Below the pieces are notes generated by a model. That model did not search any database. It was not told where the DNA came from and saw nothing but the letters and a program-made list of their open reading frames with translations. A DNA stretch of 64,000 bases from Pseudorhodoplanes sp. (GTDB taxonomy: Bacteria > Pseudomonadota > Alphaproteobacteria > Rhizobiales > Xanthobacteraceae), in NCBI GenBank assembly GCA_019187085.1, contig JABARS010000004.1, forward strand, positions 62,001 through 126,000, in the 5' to 3' direction. The translations under genes and the position numbers were made by a program. Position 1 is the first letter of the stretch. Each line of letters begins with the position of its first letter. This document shows positions 1 to 12,007 of the stretch, one piece after another.

Positions 1-1370
<1,370 letters not shown>

Positions 1371-1574
1371 GGACATCCTCCGCTGGATTTTTCGCAGCCG
1401 ACAGCGGCCGGCGCGCTTGCTTCAAGGTTCAAATAGCGCACCGCCCATTGGAGCGCAAAGGATCCGCCCGGCACCGCCGGAAAGGCGAGGCGGCCGCGCC
1501 TGACGGATTGCGGCGGATTTGCCATGCCGGCGGGGCGGCTGGTATTCTTGTTTTTGCACACCGCATGTGTCGAA

Positions 1575-1586
1575 TTCTGCACAGAA
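1575..1586. promoter_or_regulatory. 12-bp dyad, candidate LysR-type operator
   Basis: The mmsA-LysR divergent intergenic region contains the perfect dyad TTCTG-CA-CAGAA. It lies about 80 bp before the LysR start and about 205 bp before the mmsA start. A dyad in a shared divergent promoter is the usual place for a LysR autoregulatory site, but the assignment is inference only. Confidence 0.3.
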
Positions 1587-1666
1587 CCGGCAATGCCGGC
1601 GCGACAGACATCCGGGCGGTGATCGGTCCAAAGGAGCGATCCGCGGCGCGCTCTTAAGGGTTCGGC

Positions 1667-2599
1667 ATGAGGGGCGACCGGTTCGATTGGGATGATCTTC
1701 GCTATTTCCTCGCGGTCGCGCGCGCGGGGCGGCTGACGGCGGCCGCCGTCCGGCTGCAGCAGAACCACACGACGGTGAGCCGGCGCATCGAGGCGCTGGA
1801 AAAGGCGCTCGCCGCGCCGCTCTTCGATCGCGGGCCGCAAGGGTATCGGCTCACCGAATTCGGCCAGCGCCTGCTCGCGACCGCCGAGATGGTTGAGAGC
1901 GCGACGCTTGCCGCGCCGACGAACATACGCGGATCGAAGCCTCCCGTGTCGGGCAGCGTCCGGATTGGCGCGCCCGACGGCTTTGGCACGTTCTTCCTCG
2001 CGCCGCGCCTGGGCCAGCTCTGCCGCGACTTCCCGCAGCTCGACCCCGAGCTTGTGACCATGCCGCGCCTGTTCAGCCTGTCCAAGCGGGAAGCCGACAT
2101 TGCCATCAGCCTCAATCGTCCCGTCGAGGGGCGCCTGTTTGCGCGCAAGATCACCGATTACGAGCTCGGCCTGTACGCGACCAAGAGCTATCTGAGCGGC
2201 AAGCCGGCCATTCGCGGCGTCGCCGATCTGCACGGCCACCGGCTCATCGGCTATGTCGACGATTATATCTTCACGCCGGAGCTGAACTATCTGCCGCTCA
2301 TCCTGCCCGGGCTGACCGCGCAGATCCGCAGCTCCAACCTCGTCGCGCAATATAACGCGACGCTCGCCGGAGCGGGCGTCTGCGTGCTGCCGCTGTTCAT
2401 GGCCGGGCGCGAGCCGCGCCTCGTCCCGGTGCTGGCGGACAAGGTCCGGCTGGTGCGGACATTCTGGCTCGTCACCCATGCCGACCTGCACAGCCTTCCG
2501 CAGATCCGCGCCATCAGCGATTTCATCGCCCGCGAGGTGAAGGCGGCGCGGGCGCTCTTCCTCGATGACGGAAATCGATCGGCGCGCCGCGAGCGATGA
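1667..2599 (+). CDS. LysR-family transcriptional regulator
   Basis: 310 residues, the usual size for the family. The N-terminal winged helix-turn-helix (about residues 6-65) begins FDWDDLRYFLAVARAGRLTA and contains TVSRRIEALEKAL. An effector-binding substrate domain follows, from GSVRIGAPDGFG near residue 95. AAGGG precedes the ATG. LysR proteins bind DNA as tetramers and commonly regulate the divergent neighbour, here mmsA, so control of branched-chain or methylmalonate-semialdehyde catabolism is a reasonable guess. The effector cannot be read from the sequence. Confidence 0.9.
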   Translation: MRGDRFDWDDLRYFLAVARAGRLTAAAVRLQQNHTTVSRRIEALEKALAAPLFDRGPQGYRLTEFGQRLLATAEMVESATLAAPTNIRGSKPPVSGSVRIGAPDGFGTFFLAPRLGQLCRDFPQLDPELVTMPRLFSLSKREADIAISLNRPVEGRLFARKITDYELGLYATKSYLSGKPAIRGVADLHGHRLIGYVDDYIFTPELNYLPLILPGLTAQIRSSNLVAQYNATLAGAGVCVLPLFMAGREPRLVPVLADKVRLVRTFWLVTHADLHSLPQIRAISDFIAREVKAARALFLDDGNRSARRER

Positions 2600-2648
2600 A
2601 ACCTCGCGCGGGATTGCGTCCTGCGGCCCGGAGTCACATGCTGATTTT

Positions 2649-2665
2649 CGCACAACGACTGTGCG
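2649..2665. promoter_or_regulatory. short inverted repeat between LysR gene and binding-protein gene
   Basis: CGCACA-ACGAC-TGTGCG is a perfect 6-bp inverted repeat 50 bp after the LysR stop and about 115 bp before the next start. It has no T-tract, so it is more likely an operator or weak hairpin than a terminator. Confidence 0.2.
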
Positions 2666-2779
2666 GAGCTTCTTCTATGGCGGCAAGGCCGGAGAAACTA
2701 GCGTTTCGACAAGGTCCCGCGAACGAGGGCCTGCTGCATAACCGTTCTTAATCCTCATCCTCGCTCTAGGGAGGCATAC

Positions 2780-3973
2780 ATGCGACTTGCGTATCTCGCC
2801 GCGTTCTGCGGCCTCGTCGTGGCATCCGCGGCGCAGGCGCAAAGCACCGACGTCGTCAGGATCGGCATCCTCAACGATCAGTCGGGCCTTTATGCCGACT
2901 TCGGCGGCAAGACGTCGGCGGACGCCGCGCGCATGGCGGTCGAGGATTTCGGCGGCACGGTGCTCGGCAAGCGCATCGAGATCGTCAGCGCCGACCATCA
3001 GAACAAGCCCGACGTCGCCGCCACCATCGCGCGCAAATGGTTTGACGTGGATGGCGTCAGCGCCATCGCCGACCTCACGAATTCCGCTGTCGCGCTCGCC
3101 GTCCAGCAGATCGCGCGGGAAAAAGGAAAGGTCACGCTGGCGGTCGGGCCGGCGACGACAAGGCTGACCAACGAGGATTGCTCGGCGACCGGATTCCATT
3201 GGGCGTTCGATACCTATTCGCAGGCTGTCGGCACCGCGCGCGCGGTCGTCGCCGCCGGCGGCAAGTCCTGGTTCATTCTCGCGGCAGACTATGCCTTCGG
3301 CCACCAGATGGCCGCCGATCTCGACCGCGTGGTCAAGGAGAGCGGGGGCACGGTGCTCGGTCAGGTGAGGCATCCCACCGGCACGATGGACTTCTCGTCG
3401 TTCCTGCTGCAGGCCCAGGCTTCGAAAGCGCAGGTGATCGGGCTTGCCAATGCCGGCGCCGACACGGTGAACGCGCTGAAGCAGGCGGGCGAGTTCGGCG
3501 TCGCCGCCGCCGGCCAGAAGCTGGCCGGGCTCGTCGTCGTCATCAGCGACATCCATGCCTTGGGACTCAAGGTCGCCAACGGCCTATTGTTCACCACCGC
3601 CTTCTATTGGGATCGCGACGATGCTTCCCGCGCCTGGTCGAAGAAATTCTTCGACCGGACCGGCCGCATGCCGGGCATGGTTCAGGCCGGGACCTATTCG
3701 GCGGTGCTGCATTATCTGAAGGCGATGCAGGCCGCCGGAAGCGCCGACGGCAAGGCCGTCGCGGACAAGATGCGGCAATTGCCGATCGCGGACTTCTTCG
3801 CCAAGGGGCAGCTGCGCTCGGACGGTCGCATGATGCACGACATGTATCTCGTGGAGGTCAAGAGCCCAGCTGAATCGAAAGGGGCGTGGGATTATTACAA
3901 GGTGCTGCGTACCATCCCGGCCCAGGATGCGGCTCAGCCGCTGAGCGCCAGCAAGTGTCCGCTCGCGAAATAG
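2780..3973 (+). CDS. ABC transporter periplasmic substrate-binding protein (branched-chain amino acid / LivK type)
   Basis: 397 residues with a Sec signal peptide (hydrophobic core, then AQAQS near residue 22). The mature protein starts VVRIGILNDQSGLYADFGGK, the standard type I periplasmic-binding fold of the LivK/HAAT family. Such proteins capture amino acids, aromatic acids or amides for an ABC permease. No permease or ATPase gene is adjacent, so it is an orphan binding protein whose partner must be elsewhere. AGGGAGG precedes the ATG closely. The ligand is unknown. A strong hairpin terminator follows at 4021. Confidence 0.88.
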   Translation: MRLAYLAAFCGLVVASAAQAQSTDVVRIGILNDQSGLYADFGGKTSADAARMAVEDFGGTVLGKRIEIVSADHQNKPDVAATIARKWFDVDGVSAIADLTNSAVALAVQQIAREKGKVTLAVGPATTRLTNEDCSATGFHWAFDTYSQAVGTARAVVAAGGKSWFILAADYAFGHQMAADLDRVVKESGGTVLGQVRHPTGTMDFSSFLLQAQASKAQVIGLANAGADTVNALKQAGEFGVAAAGQKLAGLVVVISDIHALGLKVANGLLFTTAFYWDRDDASRAWSKKFFDRTGRMPGMVQAGTYSAVLHYLKAMQAAGSADGKAVADKMRQLPIADFFAKGQLRSDGRMMHDMYLVEVKSPAESKGAWDYYKVLRTIPAQDAAQPLSASKCPLAK

Positions 3974-4020
3974 CGGGTCGCCCAAGGCAGGTTATCGCGG
4001 CTCGCTAGCAAGGCTCGCTG

Positions 4021-4055
4021 TCAAGGCCCGGCATCATGCCGGGCCTTGATGGTTT
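4021..4055 (+). terminator. intrinsic terminator-like hairpin after the binding-protein gene
   Basis: Perfect 14-bp inverted repeat (TCAAGGCCCGGCAT / ATGCCGGGCCTTGA) at 4021-4049, followed by TGGTTTT. It lies 48 bp after the stop at 3973 and faces the convergent chemoreceptor gene, so it may work in both directions. Confidence 0.6.
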
Positions 4056-4135
4056 TGGAGGACCGGAGACGGCGTGCCGGACCCCGGGACGACGAGCGGC
4101 ACGCGCGGCTGCGCAGGCCGTCGACTTTCCGCGCG

Positions 4136-5869
4136 TCAGGCGCTCTTGAGGTGCGAGAGGAAGGCATTCGCCTCGCGCGCCAGCGTCTGCGCTTCCTCCA
4201 CGAGTTCCTCGGCGGAAGTGACGACGCGGGAGGCGGAATGGCCGGTCGAGACGGCGGCCTCGCGCAGCAGCGAAAGGCTTTCGTTCATCCTCTCGGTCAG
4301 ACCGGAAGCGTCCAGGATCGCGACCGAGATGTCTTTGGCGTCGACCGCCTGGCCATCGACCGCGGTCGCCACCTGTCTGGTGATCGACGCGATCTGGTCG
4401 ATCGTGCGGGCGATCCCCGAAATGGCGCCGGCGGCGCGCGTCGTCTCGGTCTGCGCCGCCGAGATTTCGGCCGTGATGCTCTCGGTAGCGTCGGCCGTCC
4501 GCCCGGCGAGCATCTTGACCTCGTTGGCGACCACCGCGAAGCCGCGCCCGGCGTCGCCCGCGCGCGCCGCCTCGATCGTGGCGTTGAGCGCGAGCAGGTT
4601 GGTGCGCGCGGTGATGTCGCGGATCAGCTTGACGACGGTGCCGATCTGTTCGGCGGTCGCGGCGAGGTTGCGCACGATGACGTCGGTCTCCTTCGCCTCG
4701 TCGACCGCGCGCCCGGCCATGTCGAGCGACGAGGACGCCTCGCCTGAGACTGCGGACGCCGTGCTCGCGAGCCTTTCGGTCACCGATGCGGCGGTGGCGA
4801 CGCGCTGGCGCGTCTCATCGGCGAGCGTCGCGGCGCCGCGCGCATCCTTCTCGGCGCCGTGCGCGATCGCGGACAGGTCGTTGGCCGTCGCCACCATCGT
4901 CTCCGCGGAATCCTTCACGCGGGCGGCGAGCGCATTGACGCTGTCCTCGAATTCGATCGCGAACCGCTTGAGCATGTCGCGGCGCGCCGCTTCGGCGGCG
5001 AATTTCGCCTCGGCGTCGCGCTCGGCCTCGGCGCTGACCTGCGCCTTCAGCCGCTGGCGGAAGGCGACGACGGTGCGCGCGATGTCGCCGATCTCGTCGC
5101 TGCGCGTCTCGCCCTTGACGTCGGCCTCAAGATCGCCTTCCGCGAGCTGGCGCAGCGAGCCGGTCAGGGCCTTGAGCGGCCGCGACAGGCCGCGGCCGAG
5201 CGAGAGCGAGAGGCCGAGGAAGATCAGCCCGATCGGTCCGCAGGCCGCGGTCAGTTTCGCGACGATGCCGAAAACGAGTTCGTTGATGTCCTGGATGTCG
5301 ACGCTGAAGCCGATCAGCCATTGCCATTGCGGCACGGCGGCGACATAGGCGATCCGCGTCGCGGCATTTTCGTCGCCGGATTTCGCCCACGGATAGTCGT
5401 GGAAGCCGCTCGCGGCGGTCGTCGCGATGCGGATGAGGGCTGCGACATAGCGCCCGCCGACGGCGTCGACATCGTCGAGGCGATCGTGCCCTTCGCGGTC
5501 GGGCCGCTCGGGATCGAGCAGGCTCGTGCCGTCGAAGCCGATGACGAAGATCGCCCCGCCGTCCGCATAGCGCATGGCCCGCAGCGTCGCGAGCGTCTCG
5601 CGCTGCGCGTCTGCCGGATCCTGTTCGCCGCGCGCGACGCGCTCGGCCTGGCGCGCGGCGAGGGTGTGGGCGGCTTCCACGAACTGGCGGATATTGCTGC
5701 GCTTGGCCTCGATCAGCGCGTCGCGGAAGGAGAGGACGGCATAGCCGGTGCCGCCCAGCATGATCATCCCGGCGATCGCGACGAGGACGAAGAATCGCCG
5801 CCTGATCGTCAGGGCCATGAGGGAGCGGTTGGCCGACATGACGAATGGGGCCAGAGTCCAACGACGCAT
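4136..5869 (-). CDS. methyl-accepting chemotaxis protein with periplasmic Cache-like sensor
   Basis: Inner-membrane chemoreceptor of about 577 residues. Order: N-terminal transmembrane helix ([20 protein letters not shown]), a periplasmic region of about 170 residues resembling a single Cache domain ([20 protein letters not shown]), second transmembrane helix, HAMP, and the cytoplasmic signalling hairpin with [20 protein letters not shown]. It passes ligand binding to CheA/CheW. No CheR-binding pentapeptide is seen at the C-terminus (FLSHLKSA). I start at the ATG at 5869 because AGGGA lies upstream; a GTG at 5893 sits inside a hairpin. It is divergent from motAB, with an FNR-type box between them. 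Confidence 0.9.
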   Translation of the reverse strand: MRRWTLAPFVMSANRSLMALTIRRRFFVLVAIAGMIMLGGTGYAVLSFRDALIEAKRSNIRQFVEAAHTLAARQAERVARGEQDPADAQRETLATLRAMRYADGGAIFVIGFDGTSLLDPERPDREGHDRLDDVDAVGGRYVAALIRIATTAASGFHDYPWAKSGDENAATRIAYVAAVPQWQWLIGFSVDIQDINELVFGIVAKLTAACGPIGLIFLGLSLSLGRGLSRPLKALTGSLRQLAEGDLEADVKGETRSDEIGDIARTVVAFRQRLKAQVSAEAERDAEAKFAAEAARRDMLKRFAIEFEDSVNALAARVKDSAETMVATANDLSAIAHGAEKDARGAATLADETRQRVATAASVTERLASTASAVSGEASSSLDMAGRAVDEAKETDVIVRNLAATAEQIGTVVKLIRDITARTNLLALNATIEAARAGDAGRGFAVVANEVKMLAGRTADATESITAEISAAQTETTRAAGAISGIARTIDQIASITRQVATAVDGQAVDAKDISVAILDASGLTERMNESLSLLREAAVSTGHSASRVVTSAEELVEEAQTLAREANAFLSHLKSA

Positions 5870-5885
5870 CGATGATGTCCCTTCA

Positions 5886-5905
5886 GGCCGCACGGTTGTG
5901 CGGCC
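5886..5905. other. GC-rich hairpin in the chemoreceptor leader
   Basis: GGCCGCAC-GGTT-GTGCGGCC is a perfect 8-bp stem with a 4-base loop just upstream of the chemoreceptor start. It covers the alternative GTG start at 5893 and argues for initiation downstream at 5869. A role in translational control is possible but unsupported. Confidence 0.35.
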
Positions 5906-5979
5906 GCATTGCGGGACAAAGCGTATCGACGCACGATTCCCGCGCCGCGCTTTTATGTTGCGATTGCCGCACGCGCGAA

Positions 5980-5993
5980 TTGATCCGGGTCAA
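5980..5993. promoter_or_regulatory. FNR/FixK-type box (TTGATCCGGGTCAA)
   Basis: The 14-mer TTGATCC-GGGTCAA matches the CRP/FNR-family half-sites TTGA...TCAA, with one deviation from perfect symmetry. It lies 111 bp upstream of the chemoreceptor start and 227 bp upstream of motA, in their shared divergent region. Family knowledge: FixK, FnrN and AadR sites of this form control oxygen-responsive genes in Rhizobiales. Which of the two promoters it serves is not known. Confidence 0.5.
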
Positions 5994-6219
5994 TGCCGTT
6001 TCGATCGAGTCTTCGGCGTCCCGGCGGCGAATCGTCGGCGCGCCGCTGCGGCAAAGGCGGGGCCGCGTCCGCCGTCGCCGGAGGCCCGGTCGCGGGCGAA
6101 GTGCTGCGGACGGGCGGCCCGTTAGGCTTAACGCTCCTTTAATCGCGCCCGGACTAAGGTCCATGCAGGCGGCGGCAGAAGCCTCCGCAGGTGTTGCGTC
6201 GGCGTTGGGGTGCGTTTCA

Positions 6220-6993
6220 ATGGATATTGCAACCGGCTTGGGCCTCATTTCGGGCGCCGTGGTTCTCGTCACGCTCATTCTCATGGGCGGCGAGCTTGGA
6301 ATGTTCCTCGACTATCATGCCGCCATCGTGATTTTCGGCGGCTCGTTCGCAGCCACCCTGATCCGCTTCCCGCTGACCTCGATCTTCCACGGCGTACCGA
6401 TGGGGATGAAGTACGCCTTCACATTGCGCCGCATCACGCAGCGCGAGCTGGTCGAGGAGATCGCCGGCCTCGCCGAGATCGCCCGCAAGAACGGGCCGAT
6501 CGGTCTCGAGCGGGTGGAGATCGACGATCCCTTCCTCGCCAAGGGCGTGCGCTACGTCGCCGACGGCTACGACGCCGATTTCATCCGCGACAATCTCGAG
6601 CGCGACCGCGACAACTTCCTCACCCATCTCGACGAGGGCCAGAAAATCTATCGCGCCATCGGCGATTGCGCGCCGGCTTTCGGCATGGTCGGCACCCTGA
6701 TCGGCATGGTGCAGATGTTCGCCAACATGACCGACCCCTCCAAGCTCGGCCCCTATATGGCGGTTGCGCTGCTCGCCACCTTCTACGGCGCGGCCGTCGC
6801 CAACCTGTTCTGCCTGCCGATCGCCGACAAATTGCACGTGAAGCTTCTCGATGAAGAGATCAATCGCACCCTGATCATCGACGGCGTCCTGATGATGCGC
6901 GATTCCAAGAGCCCGGCCCTCGTGCGGGAAATGCTACTGGCCTACCTGCCGGAGAAGCACCGTCATGAGGACCCTGAACTGGCGCCGGCATAG
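6220..6993 (+). CDS. motA: flagellar motor stator protein MotA
   Basis: 257 residues with four hydrophobic segments: MDIATGLGLISGAVVLVTLI at the N-terminus, a second helix near residue 30, and a C-terminal pair containing GMVGTLIGMVQMFANM and VALLATFYGAAVANLF. This is the MotA/ExbB/TolQ proton-channel architecture. MotA and MotB form the inner-membrane stator that converts ion flow into flagellar torque. The ATG at 6220 gives the normal family length; the same frame stays open upstream but that stretch is low-complexity. It overlaps motB by 29 bp, indicating an operon. No other flagellar gene is nearby. Confidence 0.9.
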   Translation: MDIATGLGLISGAVVLVTLILMGGELGMFLDYHAAIVIFGGSFAATLIRFPLTSIFHGVPMGMKYAFTLRRITQRELVEEIAGLAEIARKNGPIGLERVEIDDPFLAKGVRYVADGYDADFIRDNLERDRDNFLTHLDEGQKIYRAIGDCAPAFGMVGTLIGMVQMFANMTDPSKLGPYMAVALLATFYGAAVANLFCLPIADKLHVKLLDEEINRTLIIDGVLMMRDSKSPALVREMLLAYLPEKHRHEDPELAPA

Positions 6994-7840
6994 CCGCGAG
7001 CGGATCGAAAGCATGGCCAAGAAACGAGGCGCCGCGCACGGCGGCGGTCACGGCTGGTTCGTCACCTTCGCCGACCTGATGGGACTTCTGGTCGCATTCT
7101 TCGTGATGCTGGTCGCGTTCTCGACCCAGGATCAGGCGAAGCTGCAGATCGTGGCCGGCTCCATGCGCGAAGCCTTCGGCGTGCAGCAGAATATCCGCTA
7201 TTCCGGGATCATCGAGGTCGACGGCCTGCCGACGCGCCCGCGCATCAAGAACGCCGCGCGCATCAATCCCGACGAAGCCTCGCCGACGCCGAGTCCCGAC
7301 GAGAAGGACTTCAGCAACCAGTACGGCGTGCGGCTGAAGGAGGACAAGGGCTTCGCGCTCGCCTCCGCCTCGCTGCGCCAGGCGCTGCAGGACATGCCCG
7401 ACATCACCGAGGTCTCCAAGAACATCATGATCGAGGAGACCAAGGACGGCCTCAATATCGAGATCATCGACCAGGACGGGCGCGCGATGTTCGCCGACGG
7501 CGCGCGCGAGCCCAACGAGCGCACGCGCCGCGTCGTGCGCAAGCTCGCCGGCCAGTTCAAGGCCATGCCCTACCGCATCTCGATCACCGGGCATACCTCG
7601 GCGAGCCGCGTGCCGCCGCGCCCGGGTTACGGCCCCTGGGACCTGTCGGCCGACCGCGCTAATGCCATCCGCCAGATCCTGCAGGGCGAGGGCGTACCGG
7701 AGGCGCATTTTTACCAGGTGGCCGGCCGCGCCGACACCCAGCCCTTGTTCCCGGACGATCCCTACGTCGCCTCCAACCGCCGGGTGACCGTCACCCTGAT
7801 GCGCGAGGCGCCCCCGATTCCGGCCAATTTCAAGCCCTGA
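6965..7840 (+). CDS. motB: flagellar motor protein MotB (OmpA-like peptidoglycan-binding domain)
   Basis: 291 residues. Residues 31-55 hold the plug/transmembrane segment WFVTFADLMGLLVAFFVML, with the invariant proton-carrying aspartate at residue 37 (TFADLM). A linker follows, then a C-terminal OmpA/MotB domain with ITGHTSA and DLSADRANAIRQIL that anchors the stator to peptidoglycan. GGAG lies about 9 nt before the chosen ATG, which overlaps the end of motA. An internal ATG at 7013 (MAKKRG) would avoid the overlap and is a possible alternative start. Confidence 0.9.
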   Translation: MRTLNWRRHSRERIESMAKKRGAAHGGGHGWFVTFADLMGLLVAFFVMLVAFSTQDQAKLQIVAGSMREAFGVQQNIRYSGIIEVDGLPTRPRIKNAARINPDEASPTPSPDEKDFSNQYGVRLKEDKGFALASASLRQALQDMPDITEVSKNIMIEETKDGLNIEIIDQDGRAMFADGAREPNERTRRVVRKLAGQFKAMPYRISITGHTSASRVPPRPGYGPWDLSADRANAIRQILQGEGVPEAHFYQVAGRADTQPLFPDDPYVASNRRVTVTLMREAPPIPANFKP

Positions 7841-7948
7841 TCGGCGGGGTCGGCGATAGCCCGGCCGGCGGGCGGGCATATTTTACGCGGCGGCGGGCGG
7901 TGCTATAAGGCGCCGACTTTGCGCATGGCGTAAGCGACATACACCTCC

Positions 7949-9871
7949 ATGACACAGACATCAGGGCGCCCGGCGCCGGAGGCAATCGCCCCCGGTCCAG
8001 GGTCGAGCCCGGCCCGGCACCCGAAATTCCTGGCCCTTGCGCTCGGCAGCGTCGGCGTCGTCTATGGCGACATCGGGACGAGCCCGCTTTATGCGTTCCG
8101 CGAAGCGGTGGTCGCCGCTCAGGGCAGCGGGCCGCTGACGCGCGACCTCGTGCTCGGCGTGCTGTCGCTCATCGTCTGGTCGCTGATCGTCGTCGTCACG
8201 CTCAAATACGTCCTCATCCTGCTGCGCGCCGACAATAACGGGGAGGGCGGCACGCTCTCGCTCACCGCGCTTGCCACGCGCGCGCTCGGCCGGCGCACGA
8301 CGCTCATCTTCATGCTCGGCATGGTCGGCGCCGCCATGTTTCTGGGCGATTCCTTCATCACGCCGGCGATCTCGGTGCTGTCGGCGGTCGAGGGCCTCAA
8401 GCTCGCGACGCCGGCGTTCGAGCATTACGTCATTCCGATCACCGTCGTGATCCTGGTCGCGCTGTTTTCGGTGCAAAGCCGCGGCACCGCGCGCGTCGCC
8501 GCCTTTTTCGGCCCGATCATGGTGATCTGGTTCGCCTCGATCGCGGTCGCGGGTCTCATGCATATCCATGACGATCCGCGGGTGCTTTACGCGATCAACC
8601 CGTATTACGCGATCGCGTTCATCCTCGATCACGGCAGGATCGCGCTGGTCGCGCTCGGCCTCATCTTCCTGGTGGTGACCGGCGGCGAGGCGCTTTATGC
8701 CGATCTCGGGCATTTCGGGCGCCGTCCGATCCAGACGGCGTGGCTGTGCCTCGTGCTGCCGGCGCTGTTGTTCAATTATTTCGGGCAGGGGGCGCTGGTC
8801 CTGTCCGATCCGACGGCGATCGAGAGCCCGTTCTACCGGCTGGTGCCCGAGATGGCGCTCGTGCCGATGATCGTGCTGGCCACTATGGCCACGGTGATTG
8901 CGAGCCAGGCGGTGATCACCGGCGCCTATTCGCTGGTGCAGCAGGCAATCCAGCTCGGCTTCCTGCCGCGCCTTGCGATCATCCACACCTCGGAAGAGCA
9001 ATACGGGCAGATTTACATGCCGCGCGTGAACGCCGCGCTGCTGGTCGGCGTCGTGCTGCTCGTGCTGCTGTTCCGCTCCTCAAGCGCGCTCGCCTCCGCC
9101 TACGGCATCGCCGTTTCCACCACGATGATCGTGGACGGCGTGCTCGGCTTCCTCGTGATCTGGAAATTGTGGAACTGGCGCTGGTGGCAGGCGGGCCTTT
9201 TGATCATCCCGTTCGTCCTTGTCGACGTTGCGTTCCTGACCGCCAATCTTCTGAAATTCTTCGAAGGCGCCTGGGTGCCGATGCTGTTCGCCGCAGCCAT
9301 GGTGCTGCTGATCGCCACATGGCGGCGCGGCACGCAAATTCTTGCGGCCAAGACCCGCCGCAGCGAGGTGCCGCTCGAAACGCTTCTGCGCAGCCTGGAA
9401 AAGAAGCCGCCGCATACCGTGCCGGGCACCGCGGTCTTCCTGACCAGCGATCCGGCCTTTGCGCCGACCGCGCTGATGCACAATCTCAAGCACAACAAGA
9501 TCCTGCACGAGCACAATGTCATTCTGACCATCGTCACCGCCGACACCCCGCGCGTGAGCGACGAGGAACGCGTCGCCATCGTTCCGGTGACGCCGCATTT
9601 CTCGCGCGTGACGCTGAAGTTCGGCTACATGGAGCAGCCGAACGTGCCGAAGGCGCTCGCGATCGCGCGCAAGCATGGCTGGACCTTCGACATCATGGCG
9701 ACCTCGTTCTTCCTGTCGCGGCGCGCGCTCAAGCCGTCCGCCCATTCGGGGATGCCGGTCTGGCAGGACCGTCTGTTCATCGGCCTCGCGCGCAGCGCCA
9801 ACGACGCCACCGACTTCTTCCAGATTCCAACCGGGCGGGTGGTGGAGGTCGGCACCCAGGTTACGATCTAG
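7949..9871 (+). CDS. kup: low-affinity potassium transporter Kup, copy 1
   Basis: 640-residue KUP/HAK/KT family integral membrane protein that takes up K+, probably with protons. The family signature [18 protein letters not shown] is near residues 36-53, followed by about 12 transmembrane helices and the C-terminal cytosolic domain ending [13 protein letters not shown]. Most of its length aligns with a second copy at 10088, with the same GDIGTSPLY and [11 protein letters not shown] motifs and near-identical last 35 codons. This indicates local gene duplication. The ribosome site is weak. Confidence 0.93.
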   Translation: MTQTSGRPAPEAIAPGPGSSPARHPKFLALALGSVGVVYGDIGTSPLYAFREAVVAAQGSGPLTRDLVLGVLSLIVWSLIVVVTLKYVLILLRADNNGEGGTLSLTALATRALGRRTTLIFMLGMVGAAMFLGDSFITPAISVLSAVEGLKLATPAFEHYVIPITVVILVALFSVQSRGTARVAAFFGPIMVIWFASIAVAGLMHIHDDPRVLYAINPYYAIAFILDHGRIALVALGLIFLVVTGGEALYADLGHFGRRPIQTAWLCLVLPALLFNYFGQGALVLSDPTAIESPFYRLVPEMALVPMIVLATMATVIASQAVITGAYSLVQQAIQLGFLPRLAIIHTSEEQYGQIYMPRVNAALLVGVVLLVLLFRSSSALASAYGIAVSTTMIVDGVLGFLVIWKLWNWRWWQAGLLIIPFVLVDVAFLTANLLKFFEGAWVPMLFAAAMVLLIATWRRGTQILAAKTRRSEVPLETLLRSLEKKPPHTVPGTAVFLTSDPAFAPTALMHNLKHNKILHEHNVILTIVTADTPRVSDEERVAIVPVTPHFSRVTLKFGYMEQPNVPKALAIARKHGWTFDIMATSFFLSRRALKPSAHSGMPVWQDRLFIGLARSANDATDFFQIPTGRVVEVGTQVTI

Positions 9872-10087
9872 CCGGCCGGGCCGCGAACGCCCCGGTTGTC
9901 CCCCTTGTCAAAACTATCGCGATAAATCAGGCACTTGTGCCTGCGGACGACGGCCGTAGCCGCGCTTCGTGCATGGCTAAACCCCGTTTTTGGTGCGCAG
10001 GCCCCACGACAGCGGCATCCAACAGGCGTATGAGCGCGCCGTCCTGCGCGCATATTGCAGCGCAATAATCTTCGGGAGAACTCCGTC

Positions 10088-12007
10088 ATGGTTTCCTCAA
10101 CAGCCGCCGGCGAGACCGGCGGCAACCCGCACGCCGGCCAATCGCAGCCGCATGCGGGATTCTGGGCGCTCACGCTCGGCAGCATCGGCGTCGTCTATGG
10201 CGACATCGGAACAAGCCCGCTTTACGCCGTTCGGGAATCTGTGCTTGCCGCCGTGGGTCACGGAAACCCGGCGACCCACGAAGCCGTGCTCGGCATTCTC
10301 TCGCTCATCATCTGGGCGCTCATTCTCATCGTTACCGTCAAATACGTCTTCATATTGCTGCGCGCCGACAATAACGGTGAGGGCGGCACGCTCGCCTTGA
10401 TGGCGCTGGCGCATCGCGCGCTCGAACGCGGCGGCGGCATCGTGATTCTGCTCGGAATTGTCAGTGCGGCGCTGTTTTACGGTGACGCGCTGATTACGCC
10501 GGCGCTGTCGGTGCTTTCGGCGATCGAGGGCCTGAAAATCGTAACGCCGGCCTTCGAGCCCTATGTCGTTTCGCTCGCCGTGGTCATTCTGCTTGCCCTG
10601 TTTGCGGTGCAGTCGCACGGGACCGCCAGCGTGGCGCGCTATTTCGGTCCTGTTACGCTGGTCTGGTTTGTCGCATTGGCTGCCGCCGGCTGCTGGCATA
10701 TCGCGCAAAATCCGGGCGTGCTGCGGGCGTTCGATCCCGTCTACGGCGTCCGGTTCGTCATCGATCACGGGCTGATCGGGTTGTTGACGCTGGGTGCCGT
10801 CTTCCTGGTCGTGACCGGCTCGGAAGCGCTCTATGCCGACCTCGGTCATTTCGGCAAGAAGCCGATCCGCACCGCCTGGCTGACGGTGGTCCTGCCTGCG
10901 CTCACGATCAATTATCTCGGGCAGGGCGCGCTCGTTCTCGCCGATCCCAAGGCGATCGAGAATCCGTTTTTCCTCTTGTATCCGGAATGGGCGATCCTGC
11001 CGATGGTCGGGCTCGCCACGGCAGCCACCGTCATAGCCAGCCAGGCCGTCATCACCGGCGCCTATTCGATCACCAGCCAGGCGATCCAGCTTGGCCTGTT
11101 GCCGCGGCTTGAAATTCGTCATACGTCCGAGGCGCAGTACGGCCAGATTTTCATGCCGCGCGCAAACACACTGCTTCTGGTCGGCGTTCTGGTACTCGTG
11201 CTGTTCTTCAAGTCGTCGAGTGCGCTGGCTTCTGCCTACGGCATTGCGGTAACGGGCACCATGGTGGTGACCGCGCTGATGGCATTTGTGGTGGTGTGGA
11301 AAGTCTGGCGCTGGGGGCCTGTCGCCGCTGCGATGCTGATCGCACCGTTTCTGCTGATCGATCTGACCTTCCTGTCGGCCAACATGCTCAAGGTGTTCGA
11401 GGGCGGCTGGGTGCCGCTCGTGCTCGGCGCCGCCATCATGCTGCTGATGTACACTTGGCGGCGCGGCAGCCGCCTCCTGTTCCAGAAGACGCGCAAGCTG
11501 GAAATGCCGCTCGCCACGCTCGTCTCCTCGCTGGAGAAGAAGCCGCCGCAGCGCGTGCCGGGCAGTGCGGTGTTTCTGACCGGCGACATCGAAAGTGCAC
11601 CGACCGCGCTCCTGCACAGTCTCAAGCATTACAAGGTGCTGCACGAGCACAACGTCGTCCTGACGGTGGAATATGCCGCGACCCCGCGCGTGGACGACGC
11701 GGAGCGGGTGAAGATAGAGTCCCTGAGCCCGTCCTTCATGCGGGTCGTCCTGCGCTTCGGATTTATGGAGCGGCCGCATGTGCCGCGGGCGCTCGCGATC
11801 GCGCGCAGGCACGGCTGGACCTTCGACATCATGTCAACCTCGTTCTTCCTGTCGCGGCGCACGCTCAAGCCGTCGGTGCAGTCGGGGATGCCGGTCTGGC
11901 AGGACCGGCTGTTCATTGCGCTGGCGCGTAGCGCCAACGACGCCACCGACTTCTTCCAGATCCCGACCGGCCGGGTGGTGGAGGTCGGCACCCAGGTGAC
12001 GATCTAG
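10088..12007 (+). CDS. kup: low-affinity potassium transporter Kup, copy 2
   Basis: 639-residue paralogue of the gene immediately upstream, with the same signature ([18 protein letters not shown]), membrane topology and C-terminal motif. GGGAG about 10 nt upstream selects the ATG at 10088 over an in-frame ATG at 10055. The 217-bp gap between the copies has no obvious terminator, so co-transcription is possible. The two proteins differ in the N-terminal tail and scattered membrane positions, so they may differ in affinity or regulation. Retaining two or more kup copies is common in Rhizobiales. Confidence 0.93.
   Translation: MVSSTAAGETGGNPHAGQSQPHAGFWALTLGSIGVVYGDIGTSPLYAVRESVLAAVGHGNPATHEAVLGILSLIIWALILIVTVKYVFILLRADNNGEGGTLALMALAHRALERGGGIVILLGIVSAALFYGDALITPALSVLSAIEGLKIVTPAFEPYVVSLAVVILLALFAVQSHGTASVARYFGPVTLVWFVALAAAGCWHIAQNPGVLRAFDPVYGVRFVIDHGLIGLLTLGAVFLVVTGSEALYADLGHFGKKPIRTAWLTVVLPALTINYLGQGALVLADPKAIENPFFLLYPEWAILPMVGLATAATVIASQAVITGAYSITSQAIQLGLLPRLEIRHTSEAQYGQIFMPRANTLLLVGVLVLVLFFKSSSALASAYGIAVTGTMVVTALMAFVVVWKVWRWGPVAAAMLIAPFLLIDLTFLSANMLKVFEGGWVPLVLGAAIMLLMYTWRRGSRLLFQKTRKLEMPLATLVSSLEKKPPQRVPGSAVFLTGDIESAPTALLHSLKHYKVLHEHNVVLTVEYAATPRVDDAERVKIESLSPSFMRVVLRFGFMERPHVPRALAIARRHGWTFDIMSTSFFLSRRTLKPSVQSGMPVWQDRLFIALARSANDATDFFQIPTGRVVEVGTQVTI

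Noticed and set aside
7961..11812. Long minus-strand frames opposite the two kup genes
   Set aside because: Composition is Arg/His/Asp-rich, and they mirror each other because the kup genes are duplicates; the plus-strand Kup proteins explain the conservation.
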